Below, one piece after another: positions 53,185 through 62,492 of a stretch of DNA of 64,000 nt. Origin of the DNA: Pseudonocardia asaccharolytica DSM 44247 = NBRC 16224. GTDB lineage: Bacteria > Actinomycetota > Actinomycetes > Mycobacteriales > Pseudonocardiaceae. The DNA lies in contig NZ_AUII01000021.1 of the NCBI RefSeq assembly GCF_000423625.1, forward strand, positions 24,142-88,141, in the 5' to 3' direction. A model generated the notes under the pieces. It ran no database searches and had not been told where the DNA came from. It saw nothing but the letters and a program-made list of their open reading frames with translations. Position numbers and translations under genes: made by a program. How positions within the stretch are numbered: the first letter of the stretch is position 1; every line of letters starts with the position of its first letter.

Positions 53185-55542
53185 TCAGGGCTGGGTGACC
53201 AGGTCGGTGTCGGCGTGCTGGTAGAGCGTGGTGCGTCGAACGAGGCGACGCCCCGCACCGTCGACGAGGGCTCGGAGCGCTGTTTCGTCGAGCAGCTGGC
53301 CGTGGGCGGCCCCCGCGGCGCGGCTGATGTTCTCGTCCATGAGCGTCCCGCCCAGGTCGTTGACCCCCGCGGCTAGCAGTTGCGCCGCCCCACCGGTGCC
53401 GAGCTTGACCCAGGACGCCTGGATGTTCTCGATGAGACCGTGGTAGACGATCCGGGCGATGGCGTGCATGAGCACCACCTCGCGCCAGGTCGGACCCCGA
53501 CGGGCCGCCCGTTTGAGGTAGATCGGTGCGGCCATGTGCACGAACGGAAGACCCACGAACTCGGTGAACCCCCCGGTCTCCCGCTGCAGCGCCCGGGTGC
53601 GGAGGAGATGCCGGGCCCAGTGCCCGGGCTGCTCCACCGCCCCGAACATGATGGTGATGTTGGACCGTAGCCCGATGCGGTGAGCGGTCCGATGCGCGTC
53701 CAACCACTCCTCGGTGTCGATCTTGTCGGGGCACAGCACGGCGCGCACCTCGTCGTCGAGGATCTCCGCGGCCGTGCCGGGCAGGGAGCGCAGACCCGCG
53801 TCCTGCAGGCGGCGCAGGTACTCGGCCAGCGGTTCCCCGAGCCGGCGCGCGCCCTCGATGACCTCCAGCGCGGTGAAGCCGTGCACGTGGATGTCGGGCA
53901 CGGCCGCGGTCACGGCGCGGGTGAGCTGGACGTAGAAGTCGCCGTCGAAGCCGGGGTGGATGCCGCCCTGCAGGCAGACCTCGGTCGCGCCCCGCGTCCA
54001 CGCCTCGCGCGCCCGGTCGGCGACGTCCTCGAGGGTCAACAGGTAGGGCTTGCCCCGCAGGTTGAGCGAGAGCGGCCCCTTGGAGAAGCCACAGAACCGG
54101 CACTTGAACGTGCAGACGTTGGTGTAGTTGATGTTGCGGTTGCGGACGTAGGTGACCCGCTCCCCGACCGCCGCCGCGCGCAGTTCGTCGGCCAACTCCG
54201 CCACGGCGGCGACCTCCGGTCCGCGGGCGGCGAAGAGGGTGACGATCTCGTGTTCGCCGACCTTCTGCCCGGCGCGCACCCCGGCGAGCACCTCGGCGAC
54301 CGCCCCGCGGGCGGACCCGCGCGCCGGCACGAGCGTCGGCGGGGGCCGGTCCGCGCCGGAGTACCAGGCCGTCGAGCGGCGACCGAGCAACACCACCTCG
54401 GCCCCGGTCCCCACGTTCTGGGCGTCGGTGTAGCGCTCGGGGAATACTGCCCCCGGATCGTCACGGCCCAGGCCCTCGGCGTCGGCCCGGTCCTGGACCG
54501 GGAACCGCAGCCCCTCGTCCAACCAGCGCTCGGGCTCGCGCACGTACTCCGGATACGCGGTCAGGCGGGGCGCGAGGACCATCCCGGCCGACTCGGTGAC
54601 CGCGCGCAGCCGGTCCAGCGCCGGCCACGGGCGCTCCGGGTTCACGTGGTCGGCGGTGACCGGGGACACCCCGCCCCAGTCGTCGATGCCGGCGTCGAGC
54701 AGGCTCCCGAACTCGTCGGACAGGTTCGGCGGGGCCTGCAGGTGCACCTGCGGCGGCAGCACCAACCGGGCCAGCGCGATCGCGGCCAGGAAATCCTCCC
54801 GGGGGCACGGGGCGGCGGCGCGCATCGCCGTGCCCGGCTTGGGCAGGAAGTTCTGCACGATCACCTCCTGCACATGGCCGTGGCGGCGGTGCGCGTCCGC
54901 GATCGCCTCCAGCGCCGCCAGCCGGTCGGCGGCGCTCTCCCCGATGCCGACGAGGATCCCGGTGGTGAACGGGATGCCGAGCGCCCCGGCGGCCTGCAGG
55001 GTGGCCAGGCGACGGGCCGGGCTCTTGTCCGGGGCGCCGCGATGCGCCGCCAGATCCGGGCGCAGCGACTCGATCATCATGCCCTGACTCGCCGCGACCG
55101 GCCGCAACGACGAGAGCTCCTCGGTCGTCAACGCGCCGGCGTTGGCGTGCGGCAACAGGCCGGTCTCGTCGAGAACCAGCCGGGACATGGCCGCCAGGTA
55201 CTCGACGGTGGAGGCGTAACCGTGCTCGGACAGCCACCGCCGGGCGTCGGAATAACGCAGCTCCGGTCGCTCGCCCAGGGTGAACAGCGCCTCGTGACAA
55301 CCCGCACCGGCACCGCGCACCGCGATCGCGAGCACCTGGTCCGGGGCGAGGAACGGTGCGTCAAGGGCACGCGGTGGCTGGGCGAAGGTGCAGTAGCCAC
55401 ACCGGTCCCGACACAGGTGGGTCAGCGGGATGAAGACCTTCGGCGAGTAGGTCACCCGGGTCCCGGTTCGGCCCTCGCGCACGGCGCGCGCCCGGGCCAT
55501 CAGCTCCGGCAGGGGCAGGTCCAGCAGCGCGGTGTTGGTCAC
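53185..55542 (-). CDS. fbiC: Bifunctional Fo synthase FbiC (CofG-CofH)
   Basis: 785 residues with two radical-SAM domains. The N-terminal CofG-like half has CRDRCGYCTF, the C-terminal CofH-like half has NVCTFKCRFCGFSKG, each a CxxxCxxC for a 4Fe-4S cluster. Together they make 7,8-didemethyl-8-hydroxy-5-deazariboflavin (Fo) from tyrosine and the flavin precursor. Homologues in mycobacteria are about 855 residues; the difference is mainly at the N-terminus. The GTG start at 55542 overlaps the stop of the LLM-like gene by four bases. It is followed by cofD. Confidence 0.95.
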   Translation of the reverse strand: MTNTALLDLPLPELMARARAVREGRTGTRVTYSPKVFIPLTHLCRDRCGYCTFAQPPRALDAPFLAPDQVLAIAVRGAGAGCHEALFTLGERPELRYSDARRWLSEHGYASTVEYLAAMSRLVLDETGLLPHANAGALTTEELSSLRPVAASQGMMIESLRPDLAAHRGAPDKSPARRLATLQAAGALGIPFTTGILVGIGESAADRLAALEAIADAHRRHGHVQEVIVQNFLPKPGTAMRAAAPCPREDFLAAIALARLVLPPQVHLQAPPNLSDEFGSLLDAGIDDWGGVSPVTADHVNPERPWPALDRLRAVTESAGMVLAPRLTAYPEYVREPERWLDEGLRFPVQDRADAEGLGRDDPGAVFPERYTDAQNVGTGAEVVLLGRRSTAWYSGADRPPPTLVPARGSARGAVAEVLAGVRAGQKVGEHEIVTLFAARGPEVAAVAELADELRAAAVGERVTYVRNRNINYTNVCTFKCRFCGFSKGPLSLNLRGKPYLLTLEDVADRAREAWTRGATEVCLQGGIHPGFDGDFYVQLTRAVTAAVPDIHVHGFTALEVIEGARRLGEPLAEYLRRLQDAGLRSLPGTAAEILDDEVRAVLCPDKIDTEEWLDAHRTAHRIGLRSNITIMFGAVEQPGHWARHLLRTRALQRETGGFTEFVGLPFVHMAAPIYLKRAARRGPTWREVVLMHAIARIVYHGLIENIQASWVKLGTGGAAQLLAAGVNDLGGTLMDENISRAAGAAHGQLLDETALRALVDGAGRRLVRRTTLYQHADTDLVTQP

Positions 55543-56057
55543 GGCGTCTCCGAGGTCAGCGTGCGCAGCCGCGGCAGGATGTCCGCGGTGAACTGGGTCA
55601 GGAACCGCTGCTGGTCGTGGCCGGGGCCGTGGAAGACCAGGTGGGTGAGCCCGGCGTCGAGGTAGGGCTTGATCTGCGCGACCGCCTCGTCCGGATCCGA
55701 GGCCACGATCCAACGCCGGGCCACCTGCTCGATCGGCAACGCGTCGGCCAGCCGCTCCATCTCCTCGGCCGAGTCCACGCTGTGTTTCTGCTCGGGGGTC
55801 AGCGACAACGGCGCCCAGAACCGGCAGTTCTCCAGCGCCGCCGCGGGGTCACGGTCGTAGGACAGCTTGATCTCGATCACGGCCGCCAGCCAGGCCAGCG
55901 CGAACGGGGCGTGCCCGCCCCGGTGCCGCCAGGGCAGGAAATGATCCGAGGTCCACACGCTGTCCAGGCCCGCCTGTTCGGCCCGCACCGCGAACTCCAC
56001 CAACGCCCGCGGTCCGAACTGTTCCGCCGACGCCTTGTAGCCGATCTTGATGCTCAA
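55539..56057 (-). CDS. F420-dependent glucose-6-phosphate dehydrogenase-like protein, internally deleted
   Basis: 172 residues from a TTG at 56057 with a GAGG site. The N-terminus (IKIGYKASAEQFGPRALVEF, SDHFLPWRHRGGHAPFALAW) and the C-terminus (IEIKLSYDRDPAAALENCRF, FWAPLSLTPEQKHS, RWIVASDPDEAV) match FGD closely, but the ~165 residues in between are absent. AWLAAV is joined directly to IEIKLSYD in frame. The missing part holds much of the TIM barrel, including strands forming the F420 and substrate sites. The ORF is open, yet a working enzyme is unlikely. It overlaps fbiC by four bases. Confidence 0.75.
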   Translation of the reverse strand: MSIKIGYKASAEQFGPRALVEFAVRAEQAGLDSVWTSDHFLPWRHRGGHAPFALAWLAAVIEIKLSYDRDPAAALENCRFWAPLSLTPEQKHSVDSAEEMERLADALPIEQVARRWIVASDPDEAVAQIKPYLDAGLTHLVFHGPGHDQQRFLTQFTADILPRLRTLTSETP

Positions 56058-56266
56058 TGACCCATCCTCTTCCCGCCGTCGGGCCGGTCTCACCCGACGC
56101 CGCTGCGACGGTGCGCTGGGCGGTAGCGTCCCAGCCGGTCGATCTTCGTGCGCGGGTGGCGCTCGTCGTGCGGGCTGACCGTCGCGGGCACGGGCACCGG
56201 CCGACGGAAGTGCACCCGATGGTGCGGCACCGGCGTTCCCGGTCGGTGCCGCAGCGCCGGCCATGG

Positions 56267-56620
56267 TCAGGATCCGGTCCAGACCTTGCCCTGGATCAGG
56301 ACCCCGTTGTGGATGAGGAAACCGCGCACGATGTTCGCGTTGGCGACGGCGTCCTTGCCCCTCCAACCCTGCTCGGCGACGAAGGCCGCGATCCACTCGT
56401 TCATCGTGACCCGTCGCTTGACGCTCACGAACCGCTCGCCGGTGCCCCTCTTGCGCAGGAAGCAGAAGGCGACCAGGTCATCCGGGGGCTTCCCCGCGTG
56501 TGCGCTGAACTGCACCAGAACGTGCAGGTAGTGTTCCTGCGTCTGCGCCGGGGCCGCGTCGTGTCCAGCGCTGGCGAACCAGCGCTTGACCGAGTCGGCA
56601 GCTCGGATGTCTTCCGTCAC
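56267..56620 (-). CDS. Small protein coupled to nitroreductase, integrase-like SAM-fold similarity
   Basis: 117 residues from GTG at 56620, overlapping the nitroreductase stop by four bases. The text SVKRWFASAGHDAAPAQTQE, HYLHVLVQFSAHAGKPPDDL and KRRVTMNEWIAAFV resembles the helical N-terminal arm of tyrosine recombinases, but there is no catalytic domain. It is not recognised with confidence. It ends with NGVLIQGKVWTGS. The 210 bases between it and the FGD-like gene hold no gene. Confidence 0.55.
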   Translation of the reverse strand: MTEDIRAADSVKRWFASAGHDAAPAQTQEHYLHVLVQFSAHAGKPPDDLVAFCFLRKRGTGERFVSVKRRVTMNEWIAAFVAEQGWRGKDAVANANIVRGFLIHNGVLIQGKVWTGS

Positions 56621-57399
56621 AGCGGCAGACCGAATCGCTCGGCCAGCTGACGGACCTCCGCCCTGCGCCTCTCCGCATCCATCGGCTCCTGCAGCATCCC
56701 CGCCGCGACGAGCTTCTCGGCGACCCCGGGAACGTCCTCCCACGGCGTGCCGTACCGCCCACGGTAGAAGTTGGCCGAGAGCGGACGGCGCGGCCGCTGG
56801 CCGCCACCCCTGGGGTCTTCCGCGGGGTAGCCGACGAGCATGAGCCACATCGGGATCCAGTGGTCCGGGATGTTCAGCGCCTCCTTGGCGACGGCGCCGT
56901 TGAACGCGTGCAGACCGACCCCCAACCCCTCGTCGACCGCGGCGAGCATCGCCTGGTTGATCGCGAGACCGCATTCGACCGAGACCGCCCAGGTGTTCGC
57001 GATCTGGTCCTTGGCCATCGGCGCCACGACCTGGGTGTAGGCCACCTCGTCGACATAGGCGTGGGACCATCCGTGCGTCACGGGCAGCGCGCCGAGGTCG
57101 GTGAGTTCCTTGAGCCGGTCCTGGGCGCCCTGGTCGAAGGTGGTGTCTCCGTACCAGAAGATGGCCACGGGAGCGAGGTCGAGCTGCACCGTGGTGGTCG
57201 GTGTCTTGAGCTTTTCGAGGGTTTCCTCGCCCAGCTCGTCGCGGTAGCAGACGACCGCCTTGACGAAATCGGCGTTGACCGCGCGGGAGGAGCGGTTGGC
57301 GGCCTCGAGCATGATGTGGATCTTTTCTGGCTCGACCGGCTTCTCCGGTTCGAAGAAGCGGATCGTCCGCCGGTTACCGACGACCTGCTTGAACTCCAT
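56617..57399 (-). CDS. Nitroreductase-family FMN oxidoreductase
   Basis: 260 residues. The start EFKQVVGNRRTIRFFEPEKP carries the RRS/TIR-type FMN phosphate contact, ANRSSRAVNADFVKAVV the next flavin segment, and DEGLGVGLHAFNGAVAKEAL and MWLMLVGYPAEDP the C-terminal flavin region. It would reduce nitro groups or quinone- or enone-like compounds with NAD(P)H. It lies 40 bases after the thiolase gene and is probably co-transcribed with the acyl-CoA ligase and thiolase. Confidence 0.9.
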   Translation of the reverse strand: MEFKQVVGNRRTIRFFEPEKPVEPEKIHIMLEAANRSSRAVNADFVKAVVCYRDELGEETLEKLKTPTTTVQLDLAPVAIFWYGDTTFDQGAQDRLKELTDLGALPVTHGWSHAYVDEVAYTQVVAPMAKDQIANTWAVSVECGLAINQAMLAAVDEGLGVGLHAFNGAVAKEALNIPDHWIPMWLMLVGYPAEDPRGGGQRPRRPLSANFYRGRYGTPWEDVPGVAEKLVAAGMLQEPMDAERRRAEVRQLAERFGLPL

Positions 57400-57438
57400 C
57401 GTTCTTCCTCTCTGGTGGGAACAACTGGACCGTGCGCC

Positions 57439-58665
57439 TCACACTGACAGCACGGTGACCGCCATGGCCGCGGTGTCGGTGGCGAGGAAACCTCCGCCGT
57501 TCTCGGCCAGCGCCGTCCGTGCGCCGGCCACCTGCCGCCCGCCGCATCGGCCGCGGAGCTGGTCGGCGAGCTCGACGAGCTGCGCGCACCCCGTGGCACC
57601 GATGGGGTGGCCCTTCGCGAGCAGGCCGCCGCTGGGATTGACCACGTGCCGACCACCCAGGCACGTCGCACCGGAGCGGAGCAGCGCCGGCCCGCTCCCG
57701 GCCGGGCACAGGCCCAGCTCTTCATAGGTCATGAGCTCGGCCGGCGCCGCGGCGTCGTGCACCTCGAGGACGTCGAGGTCCTCCGGGCCGATCCCCGCGC
57801 GCTCGTACGCGAGAGCGGATGCGCGCTCCACCGAGCCGGGCTCGTCGGGGGCATGGTCGGTGCCCGAGACCAGAACGCTGGCGCGCACCCGGACGGGGTC
57901 GAGCCCGTTGCGTCGGGCCCGATCGGCCGAGCAGACCACCACCGCCGCGGCACCGTCGCCGATCGGCGAGCACATCAGCAGCGTGAGAGGGTGGGCCACC
58001 GTCCGGCTGGCGAGCACCTGTTCGACCGTCACGGGGGAGCGGTACTGCGCGTGGGGATTCAGCGCCGCGTGGGCGTGGCTCTTGACCGCGACCTCGGCGA
58101 AGTCCTCGACGGTCGCCCCGCTCGCCTTCATGTAGGCGCGGGTGTTGGCCGCGTAGACGTCCATGAAGAACGATCGCTTGCTGTCGTCGTCCTCTGCCTC
58201 CATGGGCAGGGGTGACCCGGCCGACTCGCCGCGGGTCCACCGCTTGAGCTCGTCGATCTGGAACAGGTCGACCGCGGTGCCGATCGCGGCGAACGAGCGG
58301 GTCTTGTCGGGATGAGTCAGCTTCTCGGACCCCACCGCGAGCGCGACGTCGACCGAACCCGACGCCACGGCACCGACGGCGAGGTGGAACGCCGTCGAGG
58401 CCGACGCGCACGCGTTCTCCACGTTGACGATCGGTTTGCCGAGCAACCCGGTGTGCCGCAGCGCAACCTGGCCCCGGATCATCTCCTGGCCGGTGATCAC
58501 GCCGGCGACCGCGTTGGAGAAGAACACCATGCCGACATCCGCCGCGCTCATGCGGGCGTCGGCGAGCGCGCCGCGGACCGCCTCCTCCGCGAGGGTGCGG
58601 ATGGTGGCGGCGGGGAACTTGCCGAAGCGGGTCATCGCCGTGCCGGCGATCGCGACGTCGTTCAT
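57439..58665 (-). CDS. Thiolase-family acyl-CoA acyltransferase (SCP2-like)
   Basis: 408 residues from ATG at 58665 with GGAGG upstream. The active-site Cys lies in VNVENACASASTAFHLAV; HDAAAPAELMTYEELGL and KGHPIGATGCAQLVEL hold the remaining catalytic residues. The form is that of SCP2/acetyl-CoA acetyltransferase-like thiolases involved in side-chain or steroid breakdown. It is 24 bases after the acyl-CoA ligase gene. The substrate chain cannot be inferred. Confidence 0.92.
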   Translation of the reverse strand: MNDVAIAGTAMTRFGKFPAATIRTLAEEAVRGALADARMSAADVGMVFFSNAVAGVITGQEMIRGQVALRHTGLLGKPIVNVENACASASTAFHLAVGAVASGSVDVALAVGSEKLTHPDKTRSFAAIGTAVDLFQIDELKRWTRGESAGSPLPMEAEDDDSKRSFFMDVYAANTRAYMKASGATVEDFAEVAVKSHAHAALNPHAQYRSPVTVEQVLASRTVAHPLTLLMCSPIGDGAAAVVVCSADRARRNGLDPVRVRASVLVSGTDHAPDEPGSVERASALAYERAGIGPEDLDVLEVHDAAAPAELMTYEELGLCPAGSGPALLRSGATCLGGRHVVNPSGGLLAKGHPIGATGCAQLVELADQLRGRCGGRQVAGARTALAENGGGFLATDTAAMAVTVLSV

Positions 58666-58688
58666 CACGTGGCCTCCTGCGGGTGCCG

Positions 58689-60254
58689 TCATACGCGCTG
58701 CAGCCGGTAGCCGGCCTGCTCGCGGTCCCAGGTCTGCGGAGTCACTCCGCGGGAGCGCAGCGCGGCGTACTGGTTGCGTTCGGTCGCGGTCTTGGGGAGC
58801 TCGTCGAGGAACTCCACGTACCGGGGGACGGCGTAGTTCGCCATGCGGCCCACACAGAAATCGAGCAGTGCCTCCGGCGTCAGCTCATGACCCGCTCGCA
58901 CGACGACGCAGACCTTCACCTCGTCCTCGCCGAGCTCCGATGCCACGGGATGCGCGGCACTTTCCAGCACCGCGGGGTGAGCGTTGACGACGGTCTCGAT
59001 CTCCCAGGCCGAGATGTTCTCCCCGAGCCGGCGCATGGACTCCTTCTTCCGGCCCCGGTAGTAGAAGAACCCGTCCGCGTCCATCTCGGCGAGATCCCCC
59101 GAATGGAACCAGCCGCCCCGGTACGCGGTCTCGGTGGCCTCCGGAAGCTTGTGGTAGTAGGTGAGCCGGCCCTTCGGGTGACGGAAGACCAACTCGCCCA
59201 CCGCACCCGGCGGCAGCGAAGCGTCGTCCTCCCCCACCACGCGGAACTCGACCCCGGATACCCCGGCTCGGCCCATGGAACCGATCTTGCCGACGTCGTT
59301 GAGCAGGATTCCCGGGGAATCCACCATGCCGAACCACTCGATGATCCGCAGGCCGAAGCGCTGCTCGAACTCCTGCCACCGGTCCGGGGGGCAGCCGGCC
59401 GACACCGCCGTGCGCACCTCGTGGTCACGATCGGAGTCGCGCGGCGGTTGCTTGAGCAGGATCGAGATCATCCCGCCCAAGGTGTTGAACGCGACCGCCT
59501 CGTAGCGTCGGCAGTCGTCGAGGAACCGCGAGGCGGTGAACTTCGGCGCCAGCGCCAGCTTGGCGTCCAGGAACATCGAGCCCAGCATCGACACCAGCAG
59601 CGCGTTCGCGTGGAACAGCGGCAGACCGGTGTACAGCGTCTCCCCTGGCTGCACGCCGGACGCCTTGAGCACCGCGAACAGCGGGTTGAGGTCGTACCTG
59701 GTCGCCACGACACCCTTGGGTGGCCCGGTCGTGCCCGACGTGTACATCATCCCCACCCCACCGGTGGCTTCGGTCAGTTCCACGTCCGGCTCGCGGTCGG
59801 CACCGGACAGCAACCGGTCGACGTCCCAGTCCACTCCCCCGCCGACCTGACCGCCGTGCACGACGACGTGGCGCAGCGCCGGGAGGTCATGGCGGACGGC
59901 CAGCACCGCGTCTCGGAGGTCGGCCTGGCAGATCACCGTGGTCGCATCGGAATCGGCGAGGATGTGCGCCAGCGTCGCCCCGCGCTGGGAGATGTTCACG
60001 GGAACCGAGTGCGCGCCGATCATGAGGATCCCGAGGTGGATCCAGATGAACTCCGGGCAGTTGCTCATCATCAGGGCGACACGATCACCAGGCCGCACCC
60101 CGAGATCGAGCAGGCCGTTGGCTGCGCGCTGCGTGAGCGACAGGACCTGGTGCCACGGCACCTCCTCGTCCTGCCATTTCAGCCATGTGGCGTCCGGGTG
60201 CTCGGCGACACGTGATCGGATCAGGTCCTCGACCATGCCTCGCGCGCGGGCCAT
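58689..60254 (-). CDS. AMP-forming acyl-CoA ligase
   Basis: 521 residues. The P-loop motif MMYTSGTTGPPKGVVATRYD, GMVDSPGILLNDV, FHSGDLAEMDADGFFYYRGR and the C-terminal Lys in LPKTATERNQYAAL define the adenylate-forming family. It activates a carboxylic acid as acyl-AMP and then the CoA thioester; overall resemblance is to the CaiC-like group. It starts the leftward operon with thiolase and nitroreductase. The start at 60254 has a GGAG site. It faces the PucR-type regulator across about 200 bases. Confidence 0.93.
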   Translation of the reverse strand: MARARGMVEDLIRSRVAEHPDATWLKWQDEEVPWHQVLSLTQRAANGLLDLGVRPGDRVALMMSNCPEFIWIHLGILMIGAHSVPVNISQRGATLAHILADSDATTVICQADLRDAVLAVRHDLPALRHVVVHGGQVGGGVDWDVDRLLSGADREPDVELTEATGGVGMMYTSGTTGPPKGVVATRYDLNPLFAVLKASGVQPGETLYTGLPLFHANALLVSMLGSMFLDAKLALAPKFTASRFLDDCRRYEAVAFNTLGGMISILLKQPPRDSDRDHEVRTAVSAGCPPDRWQEFEQRFGLRIIEWFGMVDSPGILLNDVGKIGSMGRAGVSGVEFRVVGEDDASLPPGAVGELVFRHPKGRLTYYHKLPEATETAYRGGWFHSGDLAEMDADGFFYYRGRKKESMRRLGENISAWEIETVVNAHPAVLESAAHPVASELGEDEVKVCVVVRAGHELTPEALLDFCVGRMANYAVPRYVEFLDELPKTATERNQYAALRSRGVTPQTWDREQAGYRLQRV

Positions 60255-60455
60255 CGCTCTCCGTTCCCGGCGGCGGGACGGACCTCGCCCGCCCCGCCCC
60301 ACCGCTGCCAACCGTCAACGTCGAAGATGAACCGTGACAGCGGGCGCGGGCCTGGACAATGTGCCGGGCTGCCAGAAGCCCGGTCGCCCGCCTAGCAGAC
60401 CGGCACAGTCCGCTACGTGATCGACCGCGCACTCGTGCCTATCCTGACGGGTGTG

Positions 60456-62156
60456 ATGTCGACGCTCGGTCATCAAACCGCTGCTCACGGCAGTGTCGCC
60501 GATGGTGCCGAGCCGGCCGGCGGACTCATGGAGGAGTTCCTGCGACGTCTGTTGTCCGCGCGGTCGGTCGGAACGGCCGCACAGGCGGCCGTCGACACCG
60601 TCCGCACGGCACTCGGCGTCGACATCAGCTGGAGCGGAGTCATCACCGACGGCGTGCTGACCATGGCGGCCCACAGCGGCCTGCGCACCTCTCGCATGCC
60701 CGCCACATGGCGGCTGCCGCTCGGAGAGGGGATCGGGGGGCGGGTGGCGGCCGAGGGACGGGCGCTCGCCGTGCGGGACTACCGGCACGACCCGCGGCGT
60801 GCCCCCGTGATGAAGAGCCTGATCGACGAGGAGGGCATGCGGGGGGCGCTTTGCGCTCCGCTCGTGCACGGTCCCGAGGTCCTCGGCGTGTTGTATGCGG
60901 CCGACCGCCGCGCGCGCGACTGGGCTCCGGACGACTTCCACCTCGTCACCGGGCTCGCCCGCGACACGGGCTCGGCGATCCACCGGATCTGCGAGGTGGA
61001 GGCGGCGAGCCGCCGCTCGGCACAGGATCGCCGGCTGGCTCTGGACGCACGCCGAGGCCTCCTCGTGGCCACCGAGGTCGCGGCCGCGATGGTCCGCAGC
61101 GACGATCTCGGCGCCGGGCTCGGCGTGCTCGCCCACACTCTCGGAATGCCGGTGGAACTGGCTGGTCCCTCGGGTGAGCCGCTCGTGGGGCAACCTGGCG
61201 CCGACCCGGAGGAGCCGGTCCGCTTCGAGGTCGATCTCGGTGACGAGCCGATGGGCCGGCTGCGGGTGCGTGGCGGACGCGACCTGAATCCGACCGAGCG
61301 CGACCTGCTCGGGACGACGAGCGAGATCGTTGCGCTCCACCTGCTCCGCCAGCGAGCAGCCCTGCGTTCCGAGCTCCGGGTCTACGCCGAGTTCCTCGAC
61401 GATCTCTTCGAAGGGCGGATCGACGACCGGCCCGGGTTGCAGGCGCGAGCGGCACTGCTCGGCATCGATCTCCGGGTCCCGCGTCACGTCGTCTGCCTGG
61501 GTGTCCACACGGCGGGCCCGGGAGAGGGTCGCTTCATCGGTCCGCAGACCCTCGACCGCGTCGAGCGGGCGATGCACAGCCGGTACCCGAAGGCAGTCGT
61601 CGTGCCACGGAGCGGAGACGTCCTCGTCCTGCTGCCGCCCGGCACCGAGGATTCCCGCCAGGTTCACCGGTCGCTCCAGGAGCTCGTCCGGGTACGCCCG
61701 GGAACACCGGACACGCTCGCGGCCGGGTTCGGCAGGTTGTGCACGGACGTGGACGAGTACATCGACTCCTACGCCGAGGCCTCGCTCGCGCTCGACCTCG
61801 CGCGCCGCCGGGCAGCTCCTGGTGAAGTGCTCTCGCCACGGGACCTCGGTCTGTATGGCCTGCTCGTCCGCAGCTCTACACGTCAGACAATGGAGTCGAT
61901 GGTGGGGCGGGCACTCGGACCGGTGCTGGCCGCGGACGCCGACGGCGGCCCGGAATATGTCAAGACCCTGCGCACCTACCTGACCAACGACCGCCACCTC
62001 GAGCGGACCGCGGCGGCCCTGCACATCCACCCCAACACCGTCCGGTACCGGCTCGCGCGGGCTCAGGAGCTGCTCGAGGTCAACCTGCGCGACCCCGACG
62101 ACCGCTTCCTGCTCGAGTTGGCATTGCGCGTCCAGGCCGCCCTCGAGCACGGGTAG
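60456..62156 (+). CDS. PucR/CdaR-family regulator with GAF domain
   Basis: 566 residues from ATG at 60456. A GAF domain (about 30-190; LPLGEGIGGRVAAEGRALAV, LCAPLVHGPEVLGVLYAADR) is followed by a middle region and a PucR C-terminal helix-turn-helix (YLTNDRHLERTAAALHIHPN with TVRYRLARAQELL). Such activators respond to small molecules and often sit beside the catabolic genes they control. It is divergent from the ligase-thiolase-nitroreductase operon, its likely target. The 200-base spacer has no strong palindrome. Confidence 0.9.
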   Translation: MSTLGHQTAAHGSVADGAEPAGGLMEEFLRRLLSARSVGTAAQAAVDTVRTALGVDISWSGVITDGVLTMAAHSGLRTSRMPATWRLPLGEGIGGRVAAEGRALAVRDYRHDPRRAPVMKSLIDEEGMRGALCAPLVHGPEVLGVLYAADRRARDWAPDDFHLVTGLARDTGSAIHRICEVEAASRRSAQDRRLALDARRGLLVATEVAAAMVRSDDLGAGLGVLAHTLGMPVELAGPSGEPLVGQPGADPEEPVRFEVDLGDEPMGRLRVRGGRDLNPTERDLLGTTSEIVALHLLRQRAALRSELRVYAEFLDDLFEGRIDDRPGLQARAALLGIDLRVPRHVVCLGVHTAGPGEGRFIGPQTLDRVERAMHSRYPKAVVVPRSGDVLVLLPPGTEDSRQVHRSLQELVRVRPGTPDTLAAGFGRLCTDVDEYIDSYAEASLALDLARRRAAPGEVLSPRDLGLYGLLVRSSTRQTMESMVGRALGPVLAADADGGPEYVKTLRTYLTNDRHLERTAAALHIHPNTVRYRLARAQELLEVNLRDPDDRFLLELALRVQAALEHG

Positions 62157-62492
62157 AACCCCACGCCTGTTCGCCGGCATTGCATTCGGACAAGGAGGGC
62201 GCCACGCCGACGTTCAAGCGCGGTCGCGGGCATCAGCCGCCGTGGACGTTGGTTCAGTACAGGTCGAGTGCACTGAGAACCGCTGGCGGTGCTGCTGCAG
62301 CCCGGGAAGGCCGGGCCAACACCGCCGCGGTCGAAGATCGGATCTGGATCCAGCTTCAGGCGCCGTCGACGGCGCCCGGATCGGATGAGTTGTCGACCCT
62401 GTCCAGGACAACCAGACACCGATCTGGACCCCTCGCCTACACGCTGCTTGAGCTTGGCCCCTGGGACCGGACAGGTTGATGTTGACCCCGTT
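62157..62492. other. Intergenic, no gene recognised
   Basis: 336 bases between the PucR-type gene and the IS3-type element. Open frames occur on both strands but match no family I know and lack ribosome sites. The last ~40 bases (around TTGATGTTGACCCCG) probably belong to the insertion sequence terminus. Confidence 0.5.
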
